64,000 nucleotides of DNA from Acanthosepion pharaonis (taxonomy: Eukaryota > Mollusca > Cephalopoda > Sepiida > Sepiidae): assembly GCA_903632075.3 (NCBI GenBank), contig CAHIKZ030000807.1, forward strand, positions 1,575,501 through 1,639,500. Reading direction: 5' to 3'. The position numbers and the translations under genes are program-made. Position 1 is the first letter of the stretch; each line of letters begins with the position of its first letter. Positions 31,732 through 42,429 of the stretch are shown in pieces. The notes beneath the pieces are model-generated. The model worked only from the letters and a program-made list of their open reading frames with translations. It made no database searches and was not told the DNA's origin.

Positions 31732-31794
<63 letters not shown>
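31558..31794. repeat. very long compound TA/TGTA/TG microsatellite
   Basis: About 235 bp: TA (31558-31623), mixed TA and TATG/TGTA units (31623-31750), then TG (31750-31787). Open frames of over 100 codons on both strands are only I/Y, T/H or V/C repeats and are not genes. Confidence 0.97.
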
Positions 31795-31795
<1 letters not shown>

Positions 31796-31799
31796 CATA

Positions 31800-32755
31800 G
31801 GTCAGATGCAGAAGTATTTGATACAAAGTTTTTAAAAGCTTTTTAGGAAAAAAATTTCTAATGTGGTTAAAAACCTAAAAATTGAGTTGAACACAGTAAA
31901 TACTTAGGCTATTATATATCTATACAGAAAGAAGAGATCATTTGTCTATGCACAAATTTAGCTATCTTAAGCTTTGGAAAGAACAAACATTTATAATATT
32001 TTTTTCATTTGTCTAGAGAGGAATTATATTTTTTATTTTAAACTTTCCAAGCTCAAATGAATAAATTAGAAACAAAGCACAGCACTGTCTGAAATTTCTA
32101 TGATGAAATCAGGAATGGTACATACGAGCCCCAACCAACTGACCAGAGTGGGAGCCTGATTGGGTTCTTTGGTCAAGCCTGGTAATGGACCCCAATCATG
32201 CTTTGTGACCTTCACTGTTTTATCAACATATGCCTTTTCTACCTACATTTATATACATTAAAAATTAAGCTATGCACAACTGACTATTTAAGGATGAAAA
32301 AGTTTTTGCAGATTTTGATGATATTTCCAAATTTGTGAATTTATTTTGCTTATGCTAAGTCTAAAAAAAACACTATATAAAATTCTCTATTTTTTATCCA
32401 TAATGTTGAATGTGTTAAATTACTGAACTTTTCAACAAGAAAAATTTCAAGTTGATGTTAAAAATTGCTGCAAGATATTGTTGATTTCTTTAAGATGGAA
32501 TGATCTATTATCACATGTCTCTAATTTGTATTTATTTCCAATTTTTCTAGTTGAATTGTTCCCCTATATTGCATATGATCTATTATTGTAATTACCAGCT
32601 ACTATAAATTAATTGTTAATTTTTTCCAAGTCAAAATTGTCACTTTTTTTCCAAGCATGGATAAATCACCTTTGCTCAAGTATTAATCTGATAAGCTCTA
32701 ATTTTAAACACCTTCCACAAATCTTCTATGTGATCTAGATTTTTTTTTTTATTAA
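31800..32755. other. interval without recognised features
   Basis: AT-rich. A patch at 32095-32220 has more mixed composition (GGACCCCAATCATGC). No coding, tRNA-like or inverted-repeat structure seen. Confidence 0.4.
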
Positions 32756-32759
32756 TCTT

Positions 32760-32840
32760 CATTCAAGAGCCAGTCAAGGTAGAGGGTTACTATGTGGAAT
32801 TGTATTAGCATAAGAAAGGAGAAGATAACAGGAAAGATAG
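32760..32840 (-). mobile_element. CR1-like LINE tail, left part, split by the gypsy element
   Basis: GTCAAGGTAGAGGGTTACTA is the inverse of the CR1 tail CCCTCTACCTTGA seen at 42380. Continuation across the gypsy element (AGACTTGAAGAGGTCAAGAT at 36711) matches the inverse of CTCTTCAAGTCT at 42282. The LTR element therefore inserted into an older LINE tail. Confidence 0.6.
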
Positions 32841-32981
32841 TGTGTTAAGGCAACATGATTATCTCCCCTGTCTTATGATTTATATAAATAAATCCTGCTG
32901 TCTTAGCCAAAATGGCAAAACTCTTCAGTTACATTCAATGACAGTACATTAAGCTGAACTAGACTCTGAGTTTTCATTACA
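32841..32981 (+). repeat. 5' LTR
   Basis: Starts TGTGTTAAGG, contains TATATAAATAAATCC (TATA-like, 32881) and TCTTCAGTTACATTCAATGA, and ends TTTTCATTACA. Aligns with the 3' LTR throughout. Confidence 0.8.
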
Positions 32982-32986
32982 ATTTA

Positions 32987-33310
32987 TTGAACATAATTAT
33001 GGACAAATACCTTAAACCAGAATGTCTCAACTTGGACTCCGCAGACCCATCTTCTACTGATGCCTGGCAATATTGGAAACCATTATTCAAAGGATTTTTG
33101 TTTTCACTGGAAAACAATTCATCCACTCTTATTATTGATAGAGATAGACTTAACCTGCTAATGCACCACGTTTCCATCTCTGTATATATTAATATTTCTC
33201 ACTGCAAAACTTATCAGATTGACATCAACATTTTGGATGGAATTTTAGTGAAGAGGCAAAACATAATTTTTGCCCGAGATGTATTAGCAACCACTCTCCA
33301 ATCCCCTTAA
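32987..33310 (+). pseudogene. gag fragment of the gypsy element
   Basis: Frame of 107 codons: MDKYLKPECLNLDSADPSST at the start, a W.YWKPLFKGF block, and INILDGILVKRQNIIFARDV near the end. This is the order of capsid-region Gag in this gypsy group (MDKYLKPE..., ...KPKNxIFARHLL). It stops at 33308, too early; the rest is in other frames to about 33770. Confidence 0.75.
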
Positions 33311-33769
33311 GAGGGGTTAGAACAGTATCTTCAGCACTTAAAAATCTTATGTTGAAACCGTGACTTTTAAACAGTGACAGTAGATCAGACAAAGGATGAT
33401 TTATCAGTTACTCCTTTATAAATGGATTGGAATCGAACTATATATGCCAACCATCAAAGATTGATATAAAATAAACAATTAGATTTAGCTAAGCAGTCAC
33501 TTACTTTGGAGATGGCAGAAAAGCAATCTTGTTCATAACTACAAAAAGTGTTGCAGAGGCTGCACTAAGTACTCACACTCCTACTAGTCCACCAGTTCAA
33601 ACAACCCTAACAGGGGAAAAAAAGACTGTCTTCTATGACAGACTTCCACATTTCTGCCCCATCACTGCCAGTTCAAAATCTTCTCTCTCTCTGGAAGATA
33701 CGGCACTGCATACACTGCTAGTGCTGCAGCCAGAGGAAAACATTATTTTTGTGGTCTCAAACTACAGCC

Positions 33770-34080
33770 CAGGTTGTGTTGCCCAGCCAGGGAAAATAAA
33801 TCCTACAAGTGCAGGAAGAAGGGACATTTCTTTAAGTTTTGTCGATCAAGCTTTTTATCACCTGGTTCAAATGCTCCTATTGTGACTAGTATCCTATCAA
33901 TTGCAAACTCTAAATGTCTTTCAAAGGTTATATTAGCAGTAAAAATAAATGAGGTAGAAATGAATGATCTAGTTGACACAGGAAGCTCAGAGAGTTTTAT
34001 TAGCACTTATATTGCAAAAAGAAACAGATTTAAAATTATACATTGTAATAGTCAGGTGGCTATGATGAATGCTATTTTCT
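33770..34080 (+). pseudogene. zinc-knuckle and aspartic protease region
   Basis: YKCRKKGHFFKFC (33800-33842) is a CX2CX4HX4C knuckle whose first cysteine is serine here (S-Y-K-C). The protease active site DLVDTGSSESFI (33970-34005) keeps the D-T-G-S core, with the usual preceding hydrophobic strand VILAVKINEVEM. Confidence 0.8.
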
Positions 34081-34339
34081 ACTATTTTCGCAGGTTAGAG
34101 GATATATTTTTGGCTAGCATAGTGTTGAATCAAACTAACTACATTAACACCAAATTTTTCATGATGCAAAATCTATGCTCTGATGTCATACAGAATTCTA
34201 GTATTAATCACCCTTTTGGGAGACCTTAACTTGCATTGAACATCTGTGGCTTGGCTGTTATAAATATTCAATACCCGTCTCTTTACAAAAAAACTTAACC
34301 AAAAACTGTAAACTAATAGCCACCAAATCTTGAAAATAT

Positions 34340-34965
34340 TCTCTTGAATCAATATGTTTATTCAAGCAGAAATAACAAGAATGTTAAGAGAAGGAATAGT
34401 CAAAGAAAGCAGATTATCATGAAGGTCCTCTGATAATAATAAAAAAAGTATGGTCACAGACTACTTCCAAGCTATAAATAGGTACACCCTCCTGAATTCA
34501 TACCCTATACCCCATATTGACCAGATGATAAATGAGATTGCCAAATACAGAATATTTAGCTAGTAGCTATAGACCCTAAAAATAAGCATTATATGGCTTT
34601 TGAAACCTGCAGATGACTTTATCAGTTCTGATGGATTCCATTTGGTGTCACTAATGAGGTTTCCAGTTTTCAGAGGATCCTCGATAAAATAATTTTTTTA
34701 AGAAAAACTACAAGGCACCTTGCTTACATAGATAATGTGACAGTGTGCAGCCATGCCAGGGCTGACCAAAATTGCAACCTAAGACAGTTTTTGGTGGCTG
34801 TCAAGAAATATAATCTTACACTCAACCATGACAAGAGTTCTTCTGGGTTGACAACTATCAGACTACTTGGATATATTGTGGGCAAAGGAATCATGAAGCT
34901 AGATCCTGAACAACTAAAACCACTGCTAAAACTATCTATTCCCAACACCATACCTACCTTGTGAT
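34340..34965 (+). pseudogene. reverse transcriptase region
   Basis: Starts with FIQAEITRMLREGIVKES (34355-34410), then YTLLNSYPIPHIDQMINEIA (34483-34540), PFGVTN (34637) and AYIDNVTVCSHARADQNCN (34719-34775). It ends LGYIVGKGIMKLDPEQLKPL (34870-34930). The polymerase YxDD box is YIDN in this copy. Frames are interrupted at about 34420 and 34565. Confidence 0.85.
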
Positions 34966-35029
34966 GAATCATGGGTAATATTCAATCATTATTCTCAATG
35001 AATCCCCATTTTTTCTGAAAAAATACATT

Positions 35030-35340
35030 CACTTATGAAAATTACCAAATTTACTTTACATTCTTCTGCTGATATTGCCAACTTAGCTATCACATTGGTG
35101 AATCCTGACATCCCTCTAGAAGTAGAGACCAATTCTTCCAAACACACTATAGCTGTCCTGTTAAGGCAATCCAGGCACCCTGTAGCATTCTTCTGCAGAA
35201 CATTGTCAGAATGTGAGCATAGACATTCAGTTGTTGAAATCGAGGCTTATGTTATAGCCAAGGTGCTAAAAAATGGTGACATTTCTTAATTGGTCACTGT
35301 TTTAAATTAATCACTGGCCAAAAGTCAGTCTCTTTTATGT
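35030..35340 (+). pseudogene. RNase H region
   Basis: NPDIPLEVETNSSKHTIAVL, then PVAFFCRTLSECEHRHSVVE and EAYVIAKVLKN. The first catalytic Asp of the ETDAS motif is Asn here (ETNSS). A stop at about 35287 follows. Confidence 0.8.
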
Positions 35341-35379
35341 TTAATCCCAAGATGTCAAGCAAAATAAAAAAAATGTAAA

Positions 35380-36012
35380 GATAGTGAGATGGAGGTTAGA
35401 GCTTTCCTGTTTTTCATTTGACATTTTTTATTGGTTGGGAAAGGAAAATGCAAGGGCAGATGCTCTGTCAAGAATGTGTGGATTAATAAATAGCACTGAA
35501 GATCTACAAAAAGTTCATAATGATCTCTGTCATCCTGGCATCACAAGAATGATAAGTGTGGTTTGAAGCTGGAATTTTCCTTTTTCAGTTGAGGATGTGA
35601 AACGAATAACAAACAGTTGTCAGATTTGTTGATAAGTACTCGCGATTCTCTTTTGTCTTTCGCTGTCCAGATGTAAGTGCAATAATGGTCATACACTGTC
35701 TTTGCTCACTGTTCTCAATATTCAGAGTGCCAGCTTATATTCATACAGATTGCAGGACATTTTTTATGCCCAACCAACTAAAAAGATTCCTATTGGTATA
35801 AGGAGTGGTCGTATGTGAGACTACTCCATACAATCCTCAAGGGAATGGACAGTGTAAAAGATACAATGGCATAAAATGGAATACTGTACAGTTAGCACTT
35901 GAAAGCCAAAACCTTCCAATTAGGCATTGGGAAGGTCTAATACTTGAGGCTCTGTATGCTATTAGAACACTATTGTGTACAAGAACTAATGCAACACCTC
36001 ACAAAAGGTAAA
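35380..36012 (+). pseudogene. RNase H C-terminus and integrase
   Basis: 35384-35566 reads WRLELSCFSFDIFYWLGKEN, ADALSRM, then VHNDLCHPGITRM, the HH part of the integrase N-terminal HHCC; the CQIC pair follows at about 35620. A degraded core has YIHTDCRTFF (35728) and NPQGNGQCKRYNGI (35832-35875). In this core motif the D,D35E glutamate position is Lys (CKRYNG). ALYAIRTLLCTRTNATPH marks the end. Confidence 0.82.
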
Positions 36013-36129
36013 AATTTGCAAGGTAAAGTTCAGACAGGATCTCCTTTTCTTTTTTGACTCTTACAGCTAGGTACTGTTTTATTGAGAAACCATGTTTGAC
36101 AAAGCAAGTATGATTCTCCTGTGAGTAAG

Positions 36130-36370
36130 ATGGAACTGGCTCAAGGTGAACCCACTCTATATGCGCATCCAGCACCGAGACTTGAGACAATTGAATGTTT
36201 CCCTCAGATTTGGTCCCTGTCGGCAAGTTATCAAATCAGAGAGAGGAGCAGCTCTCCTCTCCCCTGAAGCAATATCTCTCCCTCTTGATAGTAATGATGA
36301 CACAATGCCATTGGATTCTCCTGAGGGACAAGGCCCCGATAGTGATGATTCAGAGATCAACATCTGAATA
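36130..36370 (+). pseudogene. integrase C-terminal tail region
   Basis: MRIQHRDLRQLNVSLRFGPC resembles the short beta-rich tail after gypsy integrases. It is followed by an acidic SP-rich end (PLDSPEGQGPDSDDSEI). No chromodomain is seen. Confidence 0.5.
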
Positions 36371-36549
36371 GCTCCCTCAAAATGAGAGCATACTACCACA
36401 GACTCTGATAGATGATTATCAATCATCTACAAATACTTCTGGCCAACTGTTCCTGTAATGCCTGAAAGACCAGATCTGCTGCCACAGAGATGATCCCAAA
36501 TTGCCAAGAGACCCAGTCTTCTGGATGATTTTGTTTCAGACTAGGAGAA

Positions 36550-36566
36550 AACAAAGCTGGGGAGAA
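36550..36566 (+). other. polypurine tract
   Basis: AACAAAGCTGGGGAGAA lies immediately before the 3' LTR, the expected site of the plus-strand primer. Confidence 0.55.
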
Positions 36567-36707
36567 TGTAGTAAGACAAACTGATTACCTTCCCAGCCTT
36601 ATGATTTGTATAAATAAGCTACACTGTCTTAACCAAAATAGCAAGACTCTTCAGTTACTCTCAATAAAGGCAGATTAAGTTGAACTAGACTTTGAATTCT
36701 CATTAAT
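36567..36707 (+). repeat. 3' LTR
   Basis: Starts TGTAGTAAGA, contains ATTTGTATAAATAAGC and CTTCAGTTACTCTCAATAAA (polyadenylation-like AATAAA), ends CTCATTAATT. Homologous to 32841-32981. Confidence 0.8.
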
Positions 36708-36719
36708 TCTAGACTTGAA

Positions 36720-36925
36720 GAGGTCAAGATTTAATGACAGTGACAGTGGAATGAGAACAGTCTGTCCCTGTAGATTAAATAAAGGGTTCTGTTTTGAATT
36801 CTTTGTAGGTTATACGGATCAACATACACCTGATGAAGGCCAGAGAGTACAACGGTCAAAGTGTTGTGATAACAACAACAAAGATGAGGACAGTAGATTG
36901 CATGTAAATAGTTTAAATGAGAAGT
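36720..36925 (+). mobile_element. dispersed terminal repeat with CTGATGA box (family H), copy 1
   Basis: Shares AAATAAAGGGTTCT, TTGTAGGTTA, CACCTGATGAAGGCCAGA and AAAGATGAGGACAGTAGATT with 61555-61735 (plus); 42860-43060 is a minus-strand copy. CTGATGA (36830-36836) is followed by a GGCC...GGTC stem and CAAAGTG, a degraded hammerhead order. Confidence 0.6.
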
Positions 36926-36984
36926 AGTAGCATAGTATTAGAACTAAGTTCAGTATTTTTTTCTTGTTTCTAATAAAACTTCTC

Positions 36985-37125
36985 CATTTAGAAAATCATT
37001 TTTTGTGTTTGATCCTCACTGGGTGCTTTTGCTCCAACTAAGCTACCTTAGTAAATCACTATATTTCTAGATACTGAGTGTTCAAGTAGTCACTCATGTA
37101 ATTCTGGCCAAAGTGAAGAAATAGA
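36985..37125 (-). repeat. left arm of a 2.1-kb inverted repeat
   Basis: CAACTAAGCTACCTTAGTAA and AGTGTTCAAGTAGTCACTCA occur here and, inverted, at 38905-39060. GATCCTCACTGGGTGC is also the inverse of the type-V SINE tail at 45990. Confidence 0.75.
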
Positions 37126-37430
37126 GAAATTTTATTAGAAACAAAGTAAAAGTACTGAACTTTTATGTAATATCAGTCCTCTTATATGGTAGTGAATGCT
37201 GAACAATGTCCTCATGGATGAAGAAGAAACTTGAAGTAACAGAATTGTGGTTCTACAAAAAGATGCTGAAAATACCATGAACCAAACATGCAAGCAATGA
37301 TGAAGTTTTAGAGAAAATGGAAACAAAAAGTACACTATACTTAACATCAGGAAGAGATAGTTGAAATTACTAGGCCACATAATGATGAAAAAGGGCTTGG
37401 AAAATATGACACTTTCACTGAATCATCTTA
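37110..37430 (+). pseudogene. LINE ORF2 C-terminal fragment
   Basis: Encodes, across frames, VLNFYVISVLLYGSEC, MWFYKKMLKIP-like and KRQLKLLGHIMMKKGLENMT. Same LINE as 12115, 50170, 56720 and 61070. Confidence 0.65.
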
Positions 37431-37480
37431 CTACCAGACTTAAGTCTATATTTTGCCATGAAGTTTCTCATCCTTGTATT

Positions 37481-37840
37481 GGCTTGCAGCCATATAACAC
37501 TGAAACACTTGTACAAATACTAAAGTTAAGCAACATTGAGTCAGGTCAGTACCTAGATGGGTGACTACTTAGAAATACCAGATTCTGTAAACTTAGATGT
37601 GTAAGTGGTGTAATGGATAACAGTTCAGAATTGGAAATTGGTAAGCTTAGTTTCAATTCCAGTCAGATTCATTATAGTCACTTACATGCAAATACCCTTG
37701 GAAAAATATGAATCCATCTCTTTTTCCCTCCACCTATGGGTTAATTTGTAGGATATTTATCAGTAAATTATTATTAAAATATTTTCTGGATTTAAATAAA
37801 AGATAAAAAAAAGCTGTAAAAAAAAAACAAATCAATCAAA
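37481..37840 (+). mobile_element. 5S-rRNA-headed composite SINE
   Basis: 5S-like head at 37481-37594: GGCTTGCAGCCATATAACAC, CTAAAGTTAAGCAACATTGA, GGTCAGTACCTAGATGGGTG and TACCAGATTCTGTAAACTT, covering essentially the whole 5S length. A tRNA-like unit follows at about 37600-37680 (GTGGTGTAATGGATAAC as A box, GTTTCAATTCCAGTC as B box). After it come CTTGGAAAAATATGAATCCA, CTATGGGTTAATTTG and a decayed tail ending CAAATCAATCAAA. Two pol III promoters in series make this a dimeric SINE. Confidence 0.85.
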
Positions 37841-37849
37841 ATCATGATA

Positions 37850-38475
37850 TTGTGGAAAGAGATTATTTCAAAATTGAATTTTGCATATCAGAGATACTGG
37901 TTTTCAAAGGCAAATGTCTGCTTATAAGTTACAAATGCATTCACAGTAATTAGGCATCATTTTTTTAGAAATTCACAAGTGGCAGATTCAATGATAAATC
38001 AGATTTTGGTATTGGCACACATATATAGACTTGATCCATGGTTTGTGGTGCCACAGATCTTGTCACAGCAATGCAATGATAAACTGCTGCAAAGGTTGAA
38101 TGACTCAGCTGCCTTCAGTCTGGAAACACAATCTCATACAGCTGTGCAGCCTCACATCCATTATTCTTCACATGGCTGTATGTAAAAATCATATATCTGC
38201 CTGCTCATGATATGAATATCTTGCCATTGTTAAATGGAACACTTCTCTATTAACTCACTACTGCACACATTAAATGTTGAAGACAGACTAGCTACAAATG
38301 TACATGAATGACAAATATAACCTAGTCTACATGTCAACACAGCACCATCTACCATAAACTTTCTTTAGGCTTAGTAACTCAAAAATGAAGGATTTGTGGA
38401 TGTATTTTTATATAGACTTTTGTCCTTGTTTTGTTGTGAGGTACCCACCCACAAGGTTTGTAAAAGTATTTTTGA
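37850..38475. other. interval without recognised features
   Basis: Short frames only; the 68-codon frame at 37979 has no recognisable motif. Confidence 0.4.
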
Positions 38476-38479
38476 TAAA

Positions 38480-38482
38480 CCC

Positions 38483-38515
<33 letters not shown>

Positions 38516-38530
38516 ATATATATATATGTG
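38480..38530. repeat. (TA)n microsatellite with TGTA
   Basis: About 48 bp of TA with TGTA interruptions. Confidence 0.93.
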
Positions 38531-38904
38531 CGTATGCTGACTCCATGTGTATATATTTTTGTAAGCACGTGTATAGATGCTGTTAATTGTGAATATATAA
38601 GCTATCCTCCAGCATGCATGTTATCTGTTTCAGAGTCTATAAATAAGTATTGATTTCTTCCACTGTTCATTCATGTAGTTGTCATCCCAACTTGCTTCTT
38701 CACAACAATTTCCATCCCCATTTCCAACACCGATGCTTTGCATTGTTTCCCGCACTTCTCTATTGTTCTTTTCTCTACTGACCAGGCCTATTTTTCTTCC
38801 ACTCAAATGACCAAAGGCAGATGCATATTTGTTTCTACTATATAAATTTAAGCATATTAAAAACATTTTGCTTCATACTGACTACATTTCTCCTTTATTG
38901 TCCG

Positions 38905-39065
38905 AGTAAAGCAATCTTCACTTTGGCCAGAATTACATGAGTGACTACTTGAACACTCAGTATCCAGAAATATAGTGATTTACTAAGGTAGCTTAGTTGG
39001 GGCAAAAGCCAAAAGTATGTGGCACCCAGTGAGGATCAAACACAAAAAATGATTTTCTAAGTGTA
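38905..39065 (+). repeat. right arm of a 2.1-kb inverted repeat
   Basis: Inverse of 36985-37125: CTTTGGCCAGAATTACATGA, TGAGTGACTACTTGAACACT, GGTAGCTTAGTTGG. A partial type-V tail (CACCCAGTGAGGATCAAAC, 39026) is included, and another is at 39090-39125. Confidence 0.75.
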
Positions 39066-39184
39066 GCACAGATGTGGCACATGGCCAAAAGTGTAGAGCA
39101 ACCAGTGAGGATTGAACTCAACACTCGGTCATAATTACAATATTCAGAAATAATTATATACATACAAGTTTCATTAAATAAAAA

Positions 39185-39465
39185 AAAAAAAATACATTCC
39201 CATAATGCTAGATACCTAAATAAAAATCTACACATTTAGTTAGAATTAGAAATAAAAGAAAAACATCCTTGATAATGGTTGAAAGAATAGCCAAAGCACA
39301 TGGATATACAAAACATTTAGACAATTTTTACCCAATTTATGTCCAGAAAAGAAAAAACTTATATGAACACAAGAAAAATTAAACAAAAAGCTTAAATGCA
39401 ATACCTTGTCAGTCGTCTTTAATGAAACTTGTATAAAAGAGGGATTGTACTAATACACAATTATT
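39185..39465 (+). mobile_element. dispersed PLE 3'-region repeat, copy 3
   Basis: Collinear with 22145-22445: TACATTCCCATAATGCTAG, CCTTGATAATGGTTGAAAG, TATGTCCAGAAAAG and AATACCTTGTCAGTCGTCTT. Ends at a TA tract (39468-39488). Confidence 0.6.
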
Positions 39466-39977
39466 AAATTATATATATATATATATACATATTCTTCAAC
39501 CACTTCAAATCTTCTGAATTATATAGAATACAGTGCAAAGAAACACGCCATATTCTGGAGGCTGTTGTAATAAAAGAGAAGCAGCTAACACTAAATAAGA
39601 TGTCTTCCTCCATAGAACACTGTATTTTGAAGTGTGTTTTTTAAAAAAAAACAAAAAAACTCAGTTTTACCATTTGTATGATGTTACATTGAGTGACTTG
39701 ATATTGGTTCCATCAAGTATGAGAACGCTGGAATTAAAAATAGTTGCACAAATATATGCAGACCAGTCCTTCAAAATGAATGTAGCAATATTTGAAAGTA
39801 CCCAGCAAGAAAGTAATATAAAATAAAAATAAATATGAACTTTGGCAAATTTACCGATAACACAAAACTACTAATTCAAAATTTTGAAAAATTTAAAAAA
39901 AAAATTAATAGATGGAATTTGTCAATATTATTTAACCAAACATGTCTGAGATAATGATACTGCCAAAATACACTTTT

Positions 39978-39980
39978 ATG

Positions 39981-40046
<66 letters not shown>

Positions 40047-40128
40047 TATATACACACACACACACATATATGGTTAGCAATCCTCTGTAGCTAAATGGTA
40101 TAGCATGTCAGGATATATATACATACAT

Positions 40129-40177
<49 letters not shown>

Positions 40178-40190
40178 TATATATATATAC
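39978..40190. repeat. compound CA/TA microsatellites flanking a tRNA-like scrap
   Basis: CA about 39989-40070 with TATA breaks; TA about 40138-40190. Between them TCCTCTGTAGCTAAATGGTA resembles the A-box half of a type-T SINE head. Confidence 0.8.
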
Positions 40191-40199
40191 CGGTGTTCT

Positions 40200-40545
40200 T
40201 ATAGATATTTTATTTTTACAAAAATTAAATTTCAAGATAATAAAAAAAATATTCTTATCTTGAACAGTTTCCAAAACAAAATATTCTTTTTGAAAGTTTT
40301 AAAGCCTTTTTAATTTTTGTTTATACAAATATTATATTTTGCTTTAAGGTTTTATTAGCATTTCAAGACCTATCTAACAGCATTCACACTTTTCCGTCAC
40401 TCATAGGCAGACAGCTAACCTTGACATTGAACCCTTTCTTCCTGAAAATCAATCTATAATGAAAATGGTCCTTGCTTATTCATTTGGTCTTTCTTTCTTT
40501 AAAACAAATTTTCATTTATCTGCTTAAATTTTTAAAGACAAGAGG
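40200..40545. other. AT-rich interval
   Basis: No gene or repeat recognised. Confidence 0.4.
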
Positions 40546-40549
40546 GTTA

Positions 40550-40690
40550 GAGGAAAAAAACAAATAACTGCCTAAGAAACTTACATAAATAGATGGAAGA
40601 AAAGAAGGTGGGATAGTAAAAATTCAATTATGAGAAAGGATTGGAAGTTGTGGAGAGCCACGGTTGTGCACATCCTGAAGGGAATGGTCA
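40550..40690 (+). mobile_element. LINE 3'-end fragment
   Basis: Contains AGGATTGGAAGTTGTGGAGA and GCCACGGTTGTGCACATCCTGAAG-type sequence (split here: GCCACGGTTGTGCACATCC). It matches RDRKLWRAMIAYI at 12780-12860. Confidence 0.5.
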
Positions 40691-41004
40691 CACAAAAGAA
40701 GATTCAGTAATTCTGAAATGTAAATTAGTGCCAAAAATAATTGAATTAAACTGAGTACCAGAAATTCTAAATATCACACAGATATCACATTGGTTCTTGA
40801 TAATGACTGTGATAGTCAAAATCACTTGAGCAAAACAATAACAAAATATGAACTTTGGACAGTTTATCCACAACTTTGAGAACAATACCCAATACCTTAT
40901 TTGAAAATTGGAAAAATAAAAACTATTACAAAACAGACAGATCTTGCTGTTTTTTATTTAAATCAAACTTGTTTGGATGAATACTTTCTGGCTAAATATA
41001 ACTT

Positions 41005-41175
41005 ATTAATATGTACATACATACATACATATATTTCAGAGGAGATATGTTTGCCTATCACCTAGTTCACATTTCTTCCTTGTCATTTAAACAGGATTAG
41101 AGGTTTATCCCTTGTTTCCTGTTTGGGATTGGGTTTCCAGTTCCTTCTCCTAAAGTTGTTGCCTTTCTCTACCAG
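41005..41175 (+). mobile_element. dispersed repeat, inverse of 51905-52260
   Basis: GTTTGCCTATCACCTAGTTC, GGATTGGGTTTCCAGTTCC and CTCCTAAAGTTGTTGCC. Inverse matches occur twice in tandem at 51905-52260; a short direct match is at 30225-30260. Confidence 0.55.
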
Positions 41176-41177
41176 TA

Positions 41178-41200
41178 ATATGTGTGTGTGTGTGTGTGAA

Positions 41201-41252
<52 letters not shown>
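41178..41252. repeat. (TG)n and (TA)n microsatellites
   Basis: TG about 41178-41198, TA about 41205-41252. Confidence 0.96.
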
Positions 41253-41369
41253 CTAATAACTGATACAACAAAAGTTAATAAAATGAACATGCTACCATCC
41301 CTTGTTTGAATGATTGGATATCTCAGTATCCTTGGAAATAGTGAATTATGAATTTTGTGTGTGTTTAAA

Positions 41370-41606
41370 ATTCAGTAAATTTAAAAAATAAGTTACTCCA
41401 ATATTCGCTTGAAGATGAAATGGAACTAATGTTTTTAATTTAATTACAAAATTAAATTTGAAGTTTTTAGCTTCCATTTTTGAAACATGGTTAATACTGT
41501 GTAGTGAAAAAAACATATTTTAAACCAGTTGATTTATAATATTTATGCTCTGTAAATTTACATTGAACACCGGATTATATATCTTACTGTTCTTTCTTTT
41601 TATTTA
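41370..41606 (+). mobile_element. solitary arm of the foldback family at 553-2292
   Basis: ATTCGCTTGAAGATGAAATG, AGTTTTTAGCTTCCATTTTT, ACACCGGATTATATATCTTA and TGTTCTTTCTTTTTATTTA match 2030-2292 in order. Confidence 0.75.

Positions 41607-41662
<56 letters not shown>
41606..41662. repeat. (CT)n(CA)n microsatellite
   Basis: CT about 41606-41626, CA about 41626-41660. Confidence 0.96.
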
Positions 41663-41669
<7 letters not shown>

Positions 41670-41689
41670 GTGTGGTACTTATTAGAAAG

Positions 41690-42160
41690 TGCTCAAATAT
41701 CAGTGATAGATCTAACATATTTAGTTGGATTGATGTGAGTTTATGACCCTGGGTTTCACGCTATTTACGATCATCAGACAAACTATATATATTGTTAAAT
41801 ATAACAGAAAACAAATGTCTATTATGTTTCATCATAAGCTTCATATAGTTGCTATAATTTCAGGAGAAAATAAAGACAAAACTGTCCAACACACACACAC
41901 ATATATATATTCTAGTCAAAGTTACATCACTATGATAGGATTTGATCTTATAATTCACTATGTGCACATACTTGGTCACATTTTAAGTGACAAGTATTAT
42001 TCTCATTCACTCAGTTCATGTCAGTGAATATGAGAAATGTGTCCTTTGTTCAAGCCATACTGTTGAATATGTTATGGAGGTATTGACTTTCATTTCTGAC
42101 TGTTGAAAATCCATTACTTACTTGTTTTCAATGCCTGAATGGTAAAAATTGTTCAAATTT
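41690..42160. other. interval without recognised features
   Basis: The 94-codon frame at 41743 shows no recognisable family motif and runs through a short CA/TA tract; not called as a gene. Confidence 0.4.
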
Positions 42161-42164
42161 TAGG

Positions 42165-42420
42165 TAAATGAAACTCCATTAGTAAGAAGGAAGTTTCATT
42201 TAGACATCTTCTTCCCAAGAACGGCTACTTTATGGAATAGACTCCCAGGAGGATGCTTCCCCAATCACTAAAATGTTAACCTCTTCAAGTCTAGGGTTAG
42301 CTGTTATCTTTCTTACATATCCTCATAAATTGCACTCCTAACCTCCACTTACATGCATCAACATCAATCAGTAACCCTCTACCTTGAGTTGCTCTTTGAC
42401 CTTGTATTAAGTCAACAATT
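42165..42420 (+). mobile_element. CR1-like LINE 3' tail
   Basis: GGAAGTTTCATTTAGACATC and CTACTTTATGGAATAGACTC (the LWNRLP region), AACCTCTTCAAGTCTAGGGT, then AACCCTCTACCTTGAGTTGC. Same tail as 45040-45430, 59719-60172 and the inverse of 7832-8569. Confidence 0.65.
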
Positions 42421-42429
42421 AGCAAAAAA

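Larger units (their letters stand above)
32841..36707 (+). mobile_element. Ty3/gypsy LTR retrotransposon, near full length, inactive
   Basis: 3.87 kb bounded by about 140-bp LTRs. Order inside: gag, CCHC-like knuckle, protease, reverse transcriptase, RNase H, integrase (PR-RT-RH-IN), the Ty3/gypsy order. No env-like frame is seen after integrase. Frameshifts and stops break the body into many frames, and several catalytic residues are changed (see parts). The two LTRs differ at many positions, so the insertion is old. A target duplication is not clear: flanks read GATAG and TCTAG. Confidence 0.88.

Noticed and set aside
31472..31846. Overlapping open frames of over 100 codons on both strands, rich in IY or TH
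   Set aside because: They are translations of the TA/TG microsatellite. Similar IY/TH/VC frames at 28-213, 2386, 16827, 17599, 17768, 25869, 30917, 40074, 46267 and 52237 were rejected for the same reason.
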